From Okeanomitos corallinicola TIOX110 (GTDB lineage: Bacteria; Cyanobacteriota; Cyanobacteriia; Cyanobacteriales; Nostocaceae), in contig NZ_CP150886.1 of assembly GCF_038050375.1 (NCBI RefSeq), positions 4,319,318 to 4,383,317 on the forward strand: a stretch of 64,000 nucleotides of DNA. The letters are read 5' to 3'. Shown here in pieces: positions 32,777 through 41,414 of this stretch (within the stretch, counting starts at the first letter, position 1; every line of letters begins with the position of its first letter). A model generated the notes under the pieces. It made no database searches and was not told the origin of the DNA. It saw only the letters and a list, made by a program, of their open reading frames with translations. The position numbers and the translations under genes were made by a program.

Positions 32777-34804
32777 CTAAGATTGGGGAAAATAAACAAT
32801 CATCATCGCAACTTTGGGATGATTATGAGCGATCGCTTCAGGAACATGACCTAAAAGTGAAAACATTTGACCTTTTTGGACTACAGAACCATTTAATAAC
32901 AATAAATCATTGCTTTGTAGTAATCTTGAAACTTCTTTAACAAAGTTTCCCCGCAGTTTTTGAATTGACATATCCTCTGGAATTAAACCTGCTGCAATTA
33001 AATCAACATCTAATCTTTTATTAGAAACCACCTGTAAAAGTTGCAAAGATGCTTTTAATTCTATGGCTAAAGTTTTCGCTAATTTAATACTTTGAGGAAA
33101 GGTACTAGCTTTAGCTTGTTGTGCGGTGAAAGCTAAAAATACTCTTGATGTGTGTTCAATAGGTAGGGGAAAACGACTGACTAAAACAGGTACAGAACTG
33201 CGCTGAACAATTTTGTCAATTACACCACCAAATAAATTTTCTTCATAAGTTGAGTAACCTTTCCAACCACAAACTATCACACTAGCTTGTTGTTCTGCTG
33301 CTACCCTAGCAATGCCTTTATCAATGGATTCATCTATTCTCCCAATTGGTAAAACTTTGGTGACAGCAGCATGAGCGATCATTTCGGCATTATCTAATAA
33401 TTGATTTTGTCTGGTTTTATCAGCGGGAGAAATTGGTTCACCTTCTTCTATTAAAATATGTAGAGGTAATAAAGTTCCGGCTGATGATTTAGTCAGGATA
33501 ATTGCTAATTGTAAAAGATTATCTTCTGTGTTAGGATTAGCAACAGGAATTAACACGCGATCGCCTAATTTTCCAACTTCTGTTTTTTGAGTATTAGCAT
33601 CTTCCGGTTTCATTTTTTCTCCCCATCTTGCTGTCACCCAAGGGGAAGCAATGCAGGTAACTAAAATCATAGCAATTGTACCATTAACTGTTAATTGATC
33701 TACCAATTTGATGTTATAAGCAACAGTAATTGCCGCCAAAGTAGAAGCAGCTTGGGCAACAGATAACCCAAACATGACCATAATTCTATTTTTATTAAAA
33801 CCAAATAATTTACCCGCACCCCAAGCAGGTATATACTTAGAAATAATAGCAACTGTCACCATTACCCCAGATACTATTAATGACTTTGGTTCTTGAATTA
33901 AAATCATGGGGTTGACTAACATTCCCACAGAAATCAGGAAAAATGGCACAAATAAAGTATTGCCAATAAATTGAATTCTGTTCATTAAAGGGCTAAGTTG
34001 GGGAATTATTTGAGTAATGGCAACTCCTGCTAAAAATGCCCCAATAATTGGTTCAATTTGGACTACATCAGCACCATAGGAAACTACAAATAAAGTAGCT
34101 AAAACAAAAGTAAATTCTGCCCCTTCGTCATGTCCAAACTTCCGAAAAAACCACTTACCTACACGGGGAACACCCCAAAGAGTCAGGAAGGTATAAATAA
34201 TCAAAGAAGGGATTAAAAATAACCAGAATTGTAAGGTTAAATTACCTTGATGCGCTCTTACAACTACAGCTAATACTAACAGTGCCAAAATATTAGTAAT
34301 TAATGTCCCACCCAGAGTCGTAGTTAAAACTTGCGATCGCATTATTCCCAATTTACTCACCACAGGTAAAGCTAATAATGTATGGGAAGCAAAACAAGAA
34401 GCTACCAACACAGAAGGTAGAAACTCGTAACCTATAGCCAACATTGCCCCCGTACCCAAAACCATCGGTACAGCAAATGTGAGAACCCCAAAAATTAACG
34501 CCTTATCAGCGTTATATTTCATATCATCTAGGCTAGTTTCTAAACCAGCCATAAACATCAAAAACAACAAGCCAACAGTACCTAAAAGCTCGATAGTGCT
34601 ATCTCTAGCTAACAGTCCTAAACCATTTGGTCCAACTATCACCCCAGCCAGAATTAAGCCCACAATCCCCGGTAAGCGGATTTTTTCAAATAGAAGGGGT
34701 GCAACCAGCATTATCCCTAAAATCGTCAAAAATACGGGTACAGGTTCTTTAATGGGGGCAGAAACAACCGCTGGCAAGAAAAAATTCATCACATCTATGT
34801 TCAT
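32777..34804 (-). CDS. CPA2-family cation/proton antiporter with USP-like tail
   Basis: The 675-residue product from ATG 34804 has about thirteen membrane helices in its first 400 residues with CPA2 (KefB/NhaS/GerN) motifs: KIRLPGIVGLILAGVIVGPNGLGLL, FMAGLETSLDDMK and the ion-site region LGTGAMLAIGYEF. The last 220 residues form a cytosolic domain like universal stress proteins (ASVIVCGWKGYSTYEENLFGG, VPVLVSR), a frequent cyanobacterial fusion. It should exchange Na+ or K+ for H+. The frame extends to 34867, but the added 21 residues do not look like family sequence. It is transcribed alone. Confidence 0.9.
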   Translation of the reverse strand: MNIDVMNFFLPAVVSAPIKEPVPVFLTILGIMLVAPLLFEKIRLPGIVGLILAGVIVGPNGLGLLARDSTIELLGTVGLLFLMFMAGLETSLDDMKYNADKALIFGVLTFAVPMVLGTGAMLAIGYEFLPSVLVASCFASHTLLALPVVSKLGIMRSQVLTTTLGGTLITNILALLVLAVVVRAHQGNLTLQFWLFLIPSLIIYTFLTLWGVPRVGKWFFRKFGHDEGAEFTFVLATLFVVSYGADVVQIEPIIGAFLAGVAITQIIPQLSPLMNRIQFIGNTLFVPFFLISVGMLVNPMILIQEPKSLIVSGVMVTVAIISKYIPAWGAGKLFGFNKNRIMVMFGLSVAQAASTLAAITVAYNIKLVDQLTVNGTIAMILVTCIASPWVTARWGEKMKPEDANTQKTEVGKLGDRVLIPVANPNTEDNLLQLAIILTKSSAGTLLPLHILIEEGEPISPADKTRQNQLLDNAEMIAHAAVTKVLPIGRIDESIDKGIARVAAEQQASVIVCGWKGYSTYEENLFGGVIDKIVQRSSVPVLVSRFPLPIEHTSRVFLAFTAQQAKASTFPQSIKLAKTLAIELKASLQLLQVVSNKRLDVDLIAAGLIPEDMSIQKLRGNFVKEVSRLLQSNDLLLLNGSVVQKGQMFSLLGHVPEAIAHNHPKVAMMIVYFPQS

Positions 34805-34905
34805 AGATATTTCTCTGGTAGTACGTTGGCACTTCCTTAAAATATCTATTAATTTGTGAAAACACAAATGTCATGAGTAACTATTTTTAGATATATTTTC
34901 GGGAA

Positions 34906-35625
34906 TTAAGCAAGTTCCTCCTTCAAAGATTCTACTAATGCAGGTAAATATTTTGTAGCCTTACCTTTAAGGAGAGTAAAGCCATCTAATAACTCAGTAT
35001 TAGGATCAGGATCTATAAAATATTTTCTCGGTACATTTTGAAAGAACTTTAATAAATTCGCAGCGGGATAAACTTGGGCAGAAGTACCAACAACAATAAA
35101 CACATCTACCTGATTTTGAATTCTATATAAATCATCAACGTGCATATCTACCGCTTCACCAAACCACACTACATCAGGACGTAAATGTTTACCACATTTA
35201 GGACATAAATCACCTAATTTTACAGGTTCATTTATTAGTGATTTATAATCACATTGCCAGTCAGAATACATAGGAGGAATATCAAAATGCCATTCACATT
35301 TTTGATAATCTATTCTCCCATGAATATGCCAAATATCTTTTACTCCTGCTTTTTCTAACAGAGTATCAATATTTTGAGTAATACAAACCACATCAACATG
35401 ATTAGCTAATTCAGCAATGGCTAAATGTGCCGCGTTTGGTTGACATTTCTGCATATATTCAAAATCTTCAGCGTGGAAATCTAAAACTAATTTTCGATTT
35501 TGCATCCAAGCCAAAGGAGTGGCTACTTCTTCCATGTTATATTTTTCCCAAACTCCTCCAGTATCTCTGTAAGTGGGAATACCACTTTCAGCCGAAAGTC
35601 CTGCACCGCTAAAAATAACAATCAT
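34906..35625 (-). CDS. Sir2-family NAD-dependent deacetylase
   Basis: The 239-residue sirtuin removes acetyl or related acyl groups from lysine using NAD+. NAD-binding motifs are GAGLSAESGIPTYRD at the N terminus, TQNIDTLLEKAG and the catalytic His in WHIHGRI. The CPKCGKHLRPDVVWFGEAVD stretch supplies one Cys pair of the zinc site and the FGE motif; the first pair is not canonical (single Cys residues at QKCEW and WQCDY), as in some bacterial sirtuins. The gene is alone on the minus strand, separated from the antiporter by about 100 bp. Confidence 0.92.
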   Translation of the reverse strand: MIVIFSGAGLSAESGIPTYRDTGGVWEKYNMEEVATPLAWMQNRKLVLDFHAEDFEYMQKCQPNAAHLAIAELANHVDVVCITQNIDTLLEKAGVKDIWHIHGRIDYQKCEWHFDIPPMYSDWQCDYKSLINEPVKLGDLCPKCGKHLRPDVVWFGEAVDMHVDDLYRIQNQVDVFIVVGTSAQVYPAANLLKFFQNVPRKYFIDPDPNTELLDGFTLLKGKATKYLPALVESLKEELA

Positions 35626-35840
35626 TAATTTATGTCAGTGTAAATAATTGCATTATACATAATTATAAATTTTATCAGTAATTAGCCGGATAAGATTAAA
35701 TATTTTATTGTCAGTATTTAGTCTTGATTGGTTTTATACAAAAAACTTTTTTTATACTTATCTGTAATTTTGCTTTAGTACAGTCAAGAAAGTGGCACTC
35801 AAGACACTGAATTTTTAACCCTTGTTGATAAAATTACTAT
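35626..35840. other. AT-rich region before small RNA genes
   Basis: The spacer contains no ORF that I would support. A -10 box TACTAT at 35835-35840 directly precedes the first small RNA. Sequence from 35700 to 35800 is very AT-rich, probably with the promoter of the divergent sirtuin gene at its left end. Confidence 0.4.
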
Positions 35841-35911
35841 TGTGTGAGGAGTAAGTTTAAGCTAAAAAACGCTTGGGGTGGAAACACGGCAACACTCCCA
35901 AGCGTTTTTTA
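35841..35911 (+). ncRNA. Yfr2-like small RNA, copy 1
   Basis: The segment starts TGTGTGAGGAG, then has a perfect 14-bp stem (35864-35877 with 35897-35910) closed by a 19-base loop that carries GGAAACA and GGCAACA, and ends in a T run, so it is also its own terminator. The loop motif GGAAACA is the hallmark of the cyanobacterial Yfr2 ncRNA family as I recall it. A -10 box TACTAT lies directly upstream. A second copy is 160 bp downstream. Family assignment rests on loop and layout read by eye. Confidence 0.72.
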
Positions 35912-36002
35912 TTCTGGCTGTAAACGATATATTTAATTTACTAATATAAGATTCACAGGAAAACTATTGCCATTCTATTTAACCAGTGATATAGTCTAAT
36001 AG

Positions 36003-36069
36003 TGTGTGAGGAGCAAAGTTCAAAAAGCGTTTGGGGTGGAAACACGGCAACACTCCCAGACGCTTTTTG
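36003..36069 (+). ncRNA. Yfr2-like small RNA, copy 2
   Basis: Same architecture as copy 1: TGTGTGAGGAG, a 14-bp stem (36022-36035 with 36055-36068, one G-T pair), an identical 19-base loop with GGAAACA and GGCAACA, and a T run. Against copy 1 the stem has two fully compensatory changes (A-T to G-C and C-G to T-A), showing that structure is under selection. Possible -10 boxes TATAGT and TCTAAT lie at 35990-36000. Confidence 0.72.
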
Positions 36070-36641
36070 CATGAAATAAAGAAATCAAATTTTAGTGCAA
36101 ATAACCCTCTTCCATGACTCTAGGCAGAAGAAAAAATAAATCCTCAAGTTGTACATCATAAAAAACACACCCAATGAACTCATTCATAATCTGAATTAGC
36201 CATTGAAATCCTAGTTGTAAATAGCGATTGTGGAATAGTGTTATCCAAGGTTTAATTAAGCAATAATAAATGTATGGTTGGAGCAGCAACCGTAAGTTAT
36301 TCAGTCGGTGATTCCAACCAAAAATCTTGTTCCACCAAAGATGTTGATAGAACTTTAATAAGTAAGTGAGTCATTTCTGCTGATGTTGGACTAATACAGA
36401 TATATTAATTTAACATTTTTTGGATCATTGGGATTTATCAGTTATGATTTGCGTTCGCTTTTAGATACAGCTTTTGTGGCAATGCGCTTTATAACTGCCT
36501 TGTGAACTTACTTGTCACTAATGACTAATCACAAAATTGGGTAAATCTCCCCATACAAAAACGGGGACTTTTACCCTAGCGGGAACTATCCTTGATTGAG
36601 GAAAATATAAATGTAAGACTAAATGTGATCCCAAGACTATT
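36070..36641. other. Spacer downstream of the small RNA pair, 572 bp
   Basis: A 65-codon minus-strand frame (36092-36289) begins with TTG without a ribosome site and is not accepted. At 36545-36577 TCCCC and GGGGA form a small hairpin that may belong to the 5' leader of the gene at 36642. Nothing else is recognised. Confidence 0.35.
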
Positions 36642-37031
36642 ATGGAATATTTATATTACCTGGCCAATGCTAGTTTAACGCTTAGGGTGGTTCAACACCT
36701 GCATCATCAGCCTCAAAACCCTCTTGCCTTTATCACAGTAATTCATCAAATTGATGGTTGGATAGTGAGAATAAAATTTAGAGAACCTATTTCAACACAA
36801 GATGACGGAGACTTTCGAGCGTTTTTGAATGAACTAGGAATTAGTTACGAACCACCCATGAGAGTACAAATGGCACTGTGGAGTTTAGAAGCTGGACAGT
36901 CTCCCGTAGATGTAATGCGTCGCTATCAAGTAGCAATTGTATCTCATGGTAGCCCAGAACAAGAAGAAATTGAAGCATTTAAACAACAATTTGTCCGGGG
37001 TTTAGGCTATTGTCCCGAAACTCTTGCTTAA
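36642..37031 (+). CDS. Conserved-type hypothetical protein, 129 aa
   Basis: A soluble protein with no signal peptide or membrane span. It reads as a beta-rich N-terminal part (LAFITVIHQIDGWIVRIKFREP) and a helical C-terminal part (SPVDVMRRYQVAIVSHGSPEQEEIEAFKQQFVRGLG). I do not recognise a named family; its regular composition and HIP1-era codon use suggest a resident cyanobacterial protein. It is convergent with the yraN-like gene, 35 bp away. Confidence 0.7.
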   Translation: MEYLYYLANASLTLRVVQHLHHQPQNPLAFITVIHQIDGWIVRIKFREPISTQDDGDFRAFLNELGISYEPPMRVQMALWSLEAGQSPVDVMRRYQVAIVSHGSPEQEEIEAFKQQFVRGLGYCPETLA

Positions 37032-37065
37032 CAACAGGTGAAAGTTAAAAGGAGATGAGTAGGAA

Positions 37066-37572
37066 TTATAACTCAGTTGGCACATCAAAAGCTGCTGGAA
37101 TATATTCTAGTAGCGTTAAATAATACGTGCCTGTTGATACCTTAGCAAGATATGGTAAGGCAGTTTTTTGCTCAAGTTGTTTTGACAGAGGTTGAGAAAA
37201 AACCAAAGCTACATCAAAACGACAGGAGTAATGAGCTTTTTCGGGATACTTAGCTAAAAATATCCCTGCTGTTTGACAGAGCTTTTTTTGCTTTTTGATA
37301 GTAATAGAATTTCTACCTCCTGCATCCCAGTTTCCAGTGCTACGGGTTTTTACTTCTATAAATGCCAATATTGAATTTTCAGGATTTTGAGGTTGCTGAC
37401 TAACATCAGTAACTTTTTGATCAACATATTCCGCAATAATATCTATTTCTCCCCAGCGACAAGAAAAGCGACGATGCAGAATTTTCCAACCTGTGGATTT
37501 TAGCCATTGGGTAACTAGGTCTTCACCTAAGTCACCAATATCAGCATAATGAAATGGAGGCAGTTTAGGCAT
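37066..37572 (-). CDS. YraN/UPF0102 family endonuclease-like protein
   Basis: The 168-residue protein has the Holliday-junction-resolvase-like fold signature of UPF0102: GDLGEDLVTQWLKSTGWKILHRRFSCRWGEIDIIAE (Glu and Asp of the PD-(D/E)xK site), then AFIEVKTRSTGNWDAGG (Glu-x-Lys). The function of YraN is not settled; nuclease activity is inferred from the fold. A short Asn/Gln-rich insert (about 55-68) separates the two halves. It is divergent from the pentapeptide-repeat gene, 35 bp away. Confidence 0.92.
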   Translation of the reverse strand: MPKLPPFHYADIGDLGEDLVTQWLKSTGWKILHRRFSCRWGEIDIIAEYVDQKVTDVSQQPQNPENSILAFIEVKTRSTGNWDAGGRNSITIKKQKKLCQTAGIFLAKYPEKAHYSCRFDVALVFSQPLSKQLEQKTALPYLAKVSTGTYYLTLLEYIPAAFDVPTEL

Positions 37573-37606
37573 GAATTAAAAATACTCAAAATACTCCAAA
37601 AATACC

Positions 37607-38110
37607 ATGAATATCAAGTATCGTATTTTCTCACTCATACTCAGTGGACTGCTTTGGGCAATTATTCCCTTAACAGCATTATTTGGTTTAACATCAACGG
37701 CTTTAGCACTAGAATACAATAAACAAAACTTAATTGAAGCAGACTTTTCTGGTAGGGATCTCACAGATTCTAGCTTTGATCATGCTAATCTTCGTTATAG
37801 CAATTTTAGTCATGCTAACTTGCGTGGTGTAAGGTTTTTTGCAGCAAATCTCGAATCTGCAAATTTAACAGGTGCGGATTTAACAAATGCCACTCTAGAT
37901 TCTTCACGTTTAATCAAGACTAACTTAACTAACGCTGTTTTAGAAGGTGCATTTGCGGCCAATGCCAAATTTGACGGTGCTATCATTGATGGTGCAGATT
38001 TTACCGATGTATTATTGCGTCGGGATGAACAGGCTAAATTATGTAAAGTAGCTCAGGGTACTAATCCTATTACTGGTAGAGATACCAGAGAGTCTTTATT
38101 TTGCCCTTAA
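37607..38110 (+). CDS. Pentapeptide-repeat protein, exported (lumenal type)
   Basis: The 167-residue precursor has a signal peptide (MNIKYRIFSLILSG..., Ala-rich end near TALA at residue 33) and about 14 A(D/N)LxX pentapeptide units between residues 48 and 132 (FDHANLRYSNFSHANL, ANLTGADLTNATL, GAIIDGADFTD), which fold as a right-handed beta helix. It closely resembles thylakoid-lumen pentapeptide proteins. Two Cys near the C terminus (AKLCKV and SLFCP) could form the disulfide seen in that group. Role unknown. A hairpin terminator follows. Confidence 0.9.
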   Translation: MNIKYRIFSLILSGLLWAIIPLTALFGLTSTALALEYNKQNLIEADFSGRDLTDSSFDHANLRYSNFSHANLRGVRFFAANLESANLTGADLTNATLDSSRLIKTNLTNAVLEGAFAANAKFDGAIIDGADFTDVLLRRDEQAKLCKVAQGTNPITGRDTRESLFCP

Positions 38111-38144
38111 CAGAAAATTAGATTATACAGGATAAACCGTAATC

Positions 38145-38171
38145 TCCCTGACTAAATTGAAAAGTCAGGGA
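38145..38171 (+). terminator. Hairpin terminator after the pentapeptide-repeat gene
   Basis: TCCCTGACT (38145-38153) pairs with AGTCAGGGA (38163-38171) over nine bases with a 9-base loop, followed by TTTGAGG. The stem is perfect; the T tract is short. Confidence 0.6.
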
Positions 38172-38292
38172 TTTGAGGAAAAGCTTATCTATAAAAAATT
38201 TCGTAGCTTATAATACTGAGTGAATGACAATTCTTCTGTTTAAACTCTATACTTAGAAATAATTGTATAATTTTTCTTGGGCATAAAACCAG

Positions 38293-39696
38293 ATGTTCAC
38301 CCATTTTCAGGTCTGGATAGAGCTTTTTCAAGCCAAACTATCGAGGTATATTGTCACTTGGGTATTTACTAGCATTGTAGCTGTAGAAATAGCAATATTA
38401 ATTCCATCTTATTGGCGACGTGAAAATGAACTACTATCAAAACTAGAAAATGTTTCCAATGAAGTGTTTTCTGCTCTTGTTTACAAAGTTGAACAGGGAG
38501 AAAATCCTCAAGAAATGTTGAATATGACCACTAGAAAACTCAAACCAGATTCTGCAATTCGCGGAGGAGTGCTTTACCAAGCTGATGGTCAGTTAATCAA
38601 AAAATTCGGTGAAAAACCTGATATTTCCTATAATGATGTAGCTAAGTCTCAGATTTCACGGCTAAGAAGCAAAGATAAACAATATTACGATGTTGTTTGG
38701 TTTATGCCTAAACAGCAAACAAAATATATCCTAATTGTCCGTCATAATTCTGCTAATGTGCAAGGAGAATTATACGCTTTTTCAGTAAGAATTGCAGGAT
38801 TGGTTTTATTAATATCTATTTTTGTTACTTTCACCACAATGTTAACTTTGGGAGTAACCGTTATTAGACCAATTTTGTTATTAAGAGATGATTTATTAGC
38901 TGCGGGTGAAGCTATTAGTGAAGATTGGGATGATCCAATTTTTGCTACTTTATCTATGTCTAAACAGGATGAAATGGGAGAGGTAATTGCAGCTTTTCGA
39001 CAAATGTTTGCAAGAGTGAGAAAAGAAATCCGCGAGCGCCAAAAAGTAGAAGCTTGTTTGCGGGATGAAAAGCAAAAATCAGATCGTTTATTACTGAATA
39101 TTTTACCAGCAGAAATTGCCCAACAATTAAAGCAAGAAGAAAGTGCGATCGCTAATCGTTTTGATGAAGTAACAATTCTATTTGCTGACATTGTTAATTT
39201 TACTGGTTTATCTGCTCAAATATCCCCGATAGAATTAGTCAACTCTCTCAATGAAATCTTTTCTAATTTTGATAGATTAGCGGAATTTTATGGATTAGAA
39301 AAAATTAAGACTATTGGTGATGCTTATATGTTGGTTGGTGGTTTACCTACTGCTAGATCGGATCATGCTAGTGCAGTGGCAAAAATGGCTTTAGATATGC
39401 AAAAAAGTATATCTCAATTTAAAACACCTACAGGGAAATCATTTCAATTAAGAATTGGGATTAATACAGGTTCTGTTGTGGCTGGGGTAATTGGTTTAAA
39501 AAAGTTTAGTTATGATTTATGGGGTGATGCGGTTAATGTCGCTAGTCGCATGGAATCTCATGGAGTTGTTGGTAAAATTCAGGTTTCTGAAACTACTTAT
39601 TTACACATTAAAGAGGATTATAAATTAGAAAAGCGAGGAGAAATAAAAGTTAAGGGTAGAGGGATGATGACTACTTATTTTTTAATTGGTGATTAG
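38293..39696 (+). CDS. Membrane-bound class III adenylate cyclase with HAMP domain
   Basis: The 467-residue protein has two membrane helices (about 20-40 and 165-190) flanking an external sensor region, a HAMP-type linker (190-245) and a C-terminal cyclase domain (about 288-465). Metal-binding Asp299 (LFADIVNFTG) and Asp343 (IGDAYM), the purine-contact Lys in EKIKTIGD and Asp408 in YDLWGDAVNVASRM indicate ATP rather than GTP as substrate. It would produce cAMP in response to an external or periplasmic signal. It stands alone, convergent with the DMT transporter gene. Confidence 0.93.
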   Translation: MFTHFQVWIELFQAKLSRYIVTWVFTSIVAVEIAILIPSYWRRENELLSKLENVSNEVFSALVYKVEQGENPQEMLNMTTRKLKPDSAIRGGVLYQADGQLIKKFGEKPDISYNDVAKSQISRLRSKDKQYYDVVWFMPKQQTKYILIVRHNSANVQGELYAFSVRIAGLVLLISIFVTFTTMLTLGVTVIRPILLLRDDLLAAGEAISEDWDDPIFATLSMSKQDEMGEVIAAFRQMFARVRKEIRERQKVEACLRDEKQKSDRLLLNILPAEIAQQLKQEESAIANRFDEVTILFADIVNFTGLSAQISPIELVNSLNEIFSNFDRLAEFYGLEKIKTIGDAYMLVGGLPTARSDHASAVAKMALDMQKSISQFKTPTGKSFQLRIGINTGSVVAGVIGLKKFSYDLWGDAVNVASRMESHGVVGKIQVSETTYLHIKEDYKLEKRGEIKVKGRGMMTTYFLIGD

Positions 39697-39751
39697 TTAT
39701 TAGGCATGAGGTTATTATTATTAATTTTCCCCCTATTTCCCTTACCTTATT

Positions 39752-40624
39752 TTACCTACCATAAAATAATAAACTAATCCCCAAAATTGCTACTATTACC
39801 CCAATTATTGCTCTCCTCGTGACCTTTTCACCCATGAGAACAGCTAGGGGAATAATAAAAATTGGGCTTGTTTGCATGAGAGTGGCAGCAATACCGACAT
39901 CAGTTAATTTGATTGCTGTCTGCTGTAACCAAATCGCTAAATATGTACCTAAAAAGGCGGCTAAAAAACAATAAAAAATAACTCGTTTTGACAGCTTAAC
40001 AACATTTATAAAAATATGATTGCTTTGATTGGGTAACAATGCCCAAATTATGGTTACAAAAAATCCCGCAGTTAATCTTAATAATGCTGCCCATAAGGGG
40101 GAAATGTTGATCTGACTAAATGCAGCGCGAGATAAAATCGCACCAGTAGAATTAGCTGCTGCGGCTAATACCCCTAAACTAATTCCCTTCCATAGCTGGG
40201 TTGTAGAAGTATTGTTACCACCGCTAACCCTTTCTGTTACTACCCAAGCAACACCTAAAATAGTGAGTAAAATACCACACCATGCACTAGGATTGAGAAT
40301 TTCACCTAGAAAAATATTAGCAGCGATCGCACTCATGGGTGGTGCTAAAGTTTCTATCAGCAAAGCGCGACGGGGTCCAAGTTTGTTAATAACTGCGAAA
40401 AAAGCTGTATCTCCAAAACCAATACCTACTGCACCACTGAGGAAAATCAATAATAAAGGTAAAGGTGCAAGGGTAGGTAAAAAATCCCCAGTTATGACAA
40501 TGGTAATTAGTAAGAGAGCGATCGCAATTACACCTTTGATTAAGTTTAGCTGTAATGGGGGGATACGTTGCCCTAATACTCCATATACTACAGAGGCGAT
40601 CGCCCACAAACCAGCCGCAGACAA
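39752..40624 (-). CDS. DMT/EamA-family transporter
   Basis: Ten predicted helices in two EamA repeats (LWAIASVVYGVLGQRIPPLQLNLIKG in the first, GVLAAAANSTGAILSRAAF in the second) mark a drug/metabolite-type transporter of 290 residues or more; substrate unknown. The listed start is TTG 40624. Family-like sequence (NAGGELAAL) continues upstream in frame to an in-frame TAA, with no ATG, GTG or TTG. AAGGAG at 40690-40695 stands eight bases before an ATT codon (40681), so the protein may start there with 19 more residues. Confidence 0.85.
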   Translation of the reverse strand: MSAAGLWAIASVVYGVLGQRIPPLQLNLIKGVIAIALLLITIVITGDFLPTLAPLPLLLIFLSGAVGIGFGDTAFFAVINKLGPRRALLIETLAPPMSAIAANIFLGEILNPSAWCGILLTILGVAWVVTERVSGGNNTSTTQLWKGISLGVLAAAANSTGAILSRAAFSQINISPLWAALLRLTAGFFVTIIWALLPNQSNHIFINVVKLSKRVIFYCFLAAFLGTYLAIWLQQTAIKLTDVGIAATLMQTSPIFIIPLAVLMGEKVTRRAIIGVIVAILGISLLFYGR

Positions 40625-40745
40625 GGCTGCTAGTTCTCCTCCTGCATTGCTAAAGGGAACAATTAATAAACTATTAAAAATTATTGATTCTCCTTACTTT
40701 GGGATAAAAACTATTTCATAATACATCAAATTAGGCGAATTAAAA

Positions 40746-40772
40746 TTAGCACTCTAACAAAACAAGTGCTAA
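40746..40772. promoter_or_regulatory. CIRCE operator (HrcA binding site)
   Basis: TTAGCACTC (40746-40754), nine bases, and AAGTGCTAA (40764-40772) match the CIRCE consensus TTAGCACTC-N9-GAGTGCTAA at 17 of 18 arm positions. CIRCE binds the heat-shock repressor HrcA and normally controls groESL or groEL2. No chaperonin gene is present here; the flanking genes are a DMT transporter and an unknown 115-residue protein. Confidence 0.8.
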
Positions 40773-40805
40773 ATTTTTAAGAAATTTTAAAACCAGTAAA
40801 TAGAG

Positions 40806-40835
40806 TTGTAATTTATGTGTTTTTGTGGTTATAGT
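40806..40835 (+). promoter_or_regulatory. Sigma70-type promoter downstream of CIRCE
   Basis: TTGTAA (40806-40811), an 18-base spacer and TATAGT (40830-40835) form a plausible promoter reading toward the gene at 41006, with a leader of about 165 bases. It begins 34 bp after the CIRCE element. Confidence 0.5.
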
Positions 40836-41005
40836 GAAATACATAGGAATAATCATTAATTCTGCAATTATCCATGACAAATTAAATAGCTGACCACGAA
40901 ATAGAAAGCCAAAAATCAAAACTCATAATTATTAACTTAATTAACTTAAAAACTAATGAGTAATGACCAATGGCTAATCAGTAATAACTAACTTGGAGGA
41001 TTGGA

Positions 41006-41353
41006 ATGAAATATACTTTTGATATTGTCGGAGTATCTCCAGTATTGCATTTTTTCAATCATGAACAGGAAAACCTACAAAAACCCCAATCGCAAGGTGT
41101 AGAATATTTAGGTACTCAAATTTGTACTCTAGATGCGTTTTTAGCGTCTGTAGAATCAGTTCCTGACACTGGAAACTGGCATTTAGATAAAGTTGTAGAC
41201 ACCGTAATTGAATTTTGGTTAAACAATGCAGAGACTATCCAATATTGGAAAACTAGATTACAAGATGCAGGTGAAGATAACTTATTAGTAGCGAGATTAG
41301 CAGACATCAAATCGTTACAAGCAGAATTTGAATCTTTACTAGGTAAAAATTAA
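41006..41353 (+). CDS. Hypothetical protein, 115 aa, downstream of CIRCE
   Basis: A soluble acidic protein of unknown family. It has a beta-rich start (KYTFDIVGVSPVLHFFNHE) and two or three amphipathic helices (DKVVDTVIEFWLNNAETIQYWKTRL; DIKSLQAEFESLL). A strong ribosome site (GGAGG, seven bases before ATG) supports the start. The operator upstream suggests possible control by HrcA and thus a heat-shock or chaperone-linked role, which is inference from position only. Confidence 0.75.
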   Translation: MKYTFDIVGVSPVLHFFNHEQENLQKPQSQGVEYLGTQICTLDAFLASVESVPDTGNWHLDKVVDTVIEFWLNNAETIQYWKTRLQDAGEDNLLVARLADIKSLQAEFESLLGKN

Positions 41354-41414
41354 AGAAATGCTCACCCCAACCCCCTTGAAAAGGGGGACTAGGATTTGGT
41401 TTGTGAGAAATTTT

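Larger units (their letters stand above)
40625..41005. other. Regulatory spacer between divergent genes
   Basis: The 381-bp region between the DMT transporter and the 115-residue protein contains the possible ATT start and ribosome site of the transporter, a CIRCE operator at 40746-40772 and a sigma70-type promoter at 40806-40835. From about 40925 to 40990 it has degenerate TTAACT/TAATGA-type short repeats. No other ORF is supported. Confidence 0.5.

Noticed and set aside
36092-36289. 65-codon minus-strand frame near the small RNA pair
   Set aside because: It starts with TTG, has no ribosome site, and its composition does not resemble a known protein.
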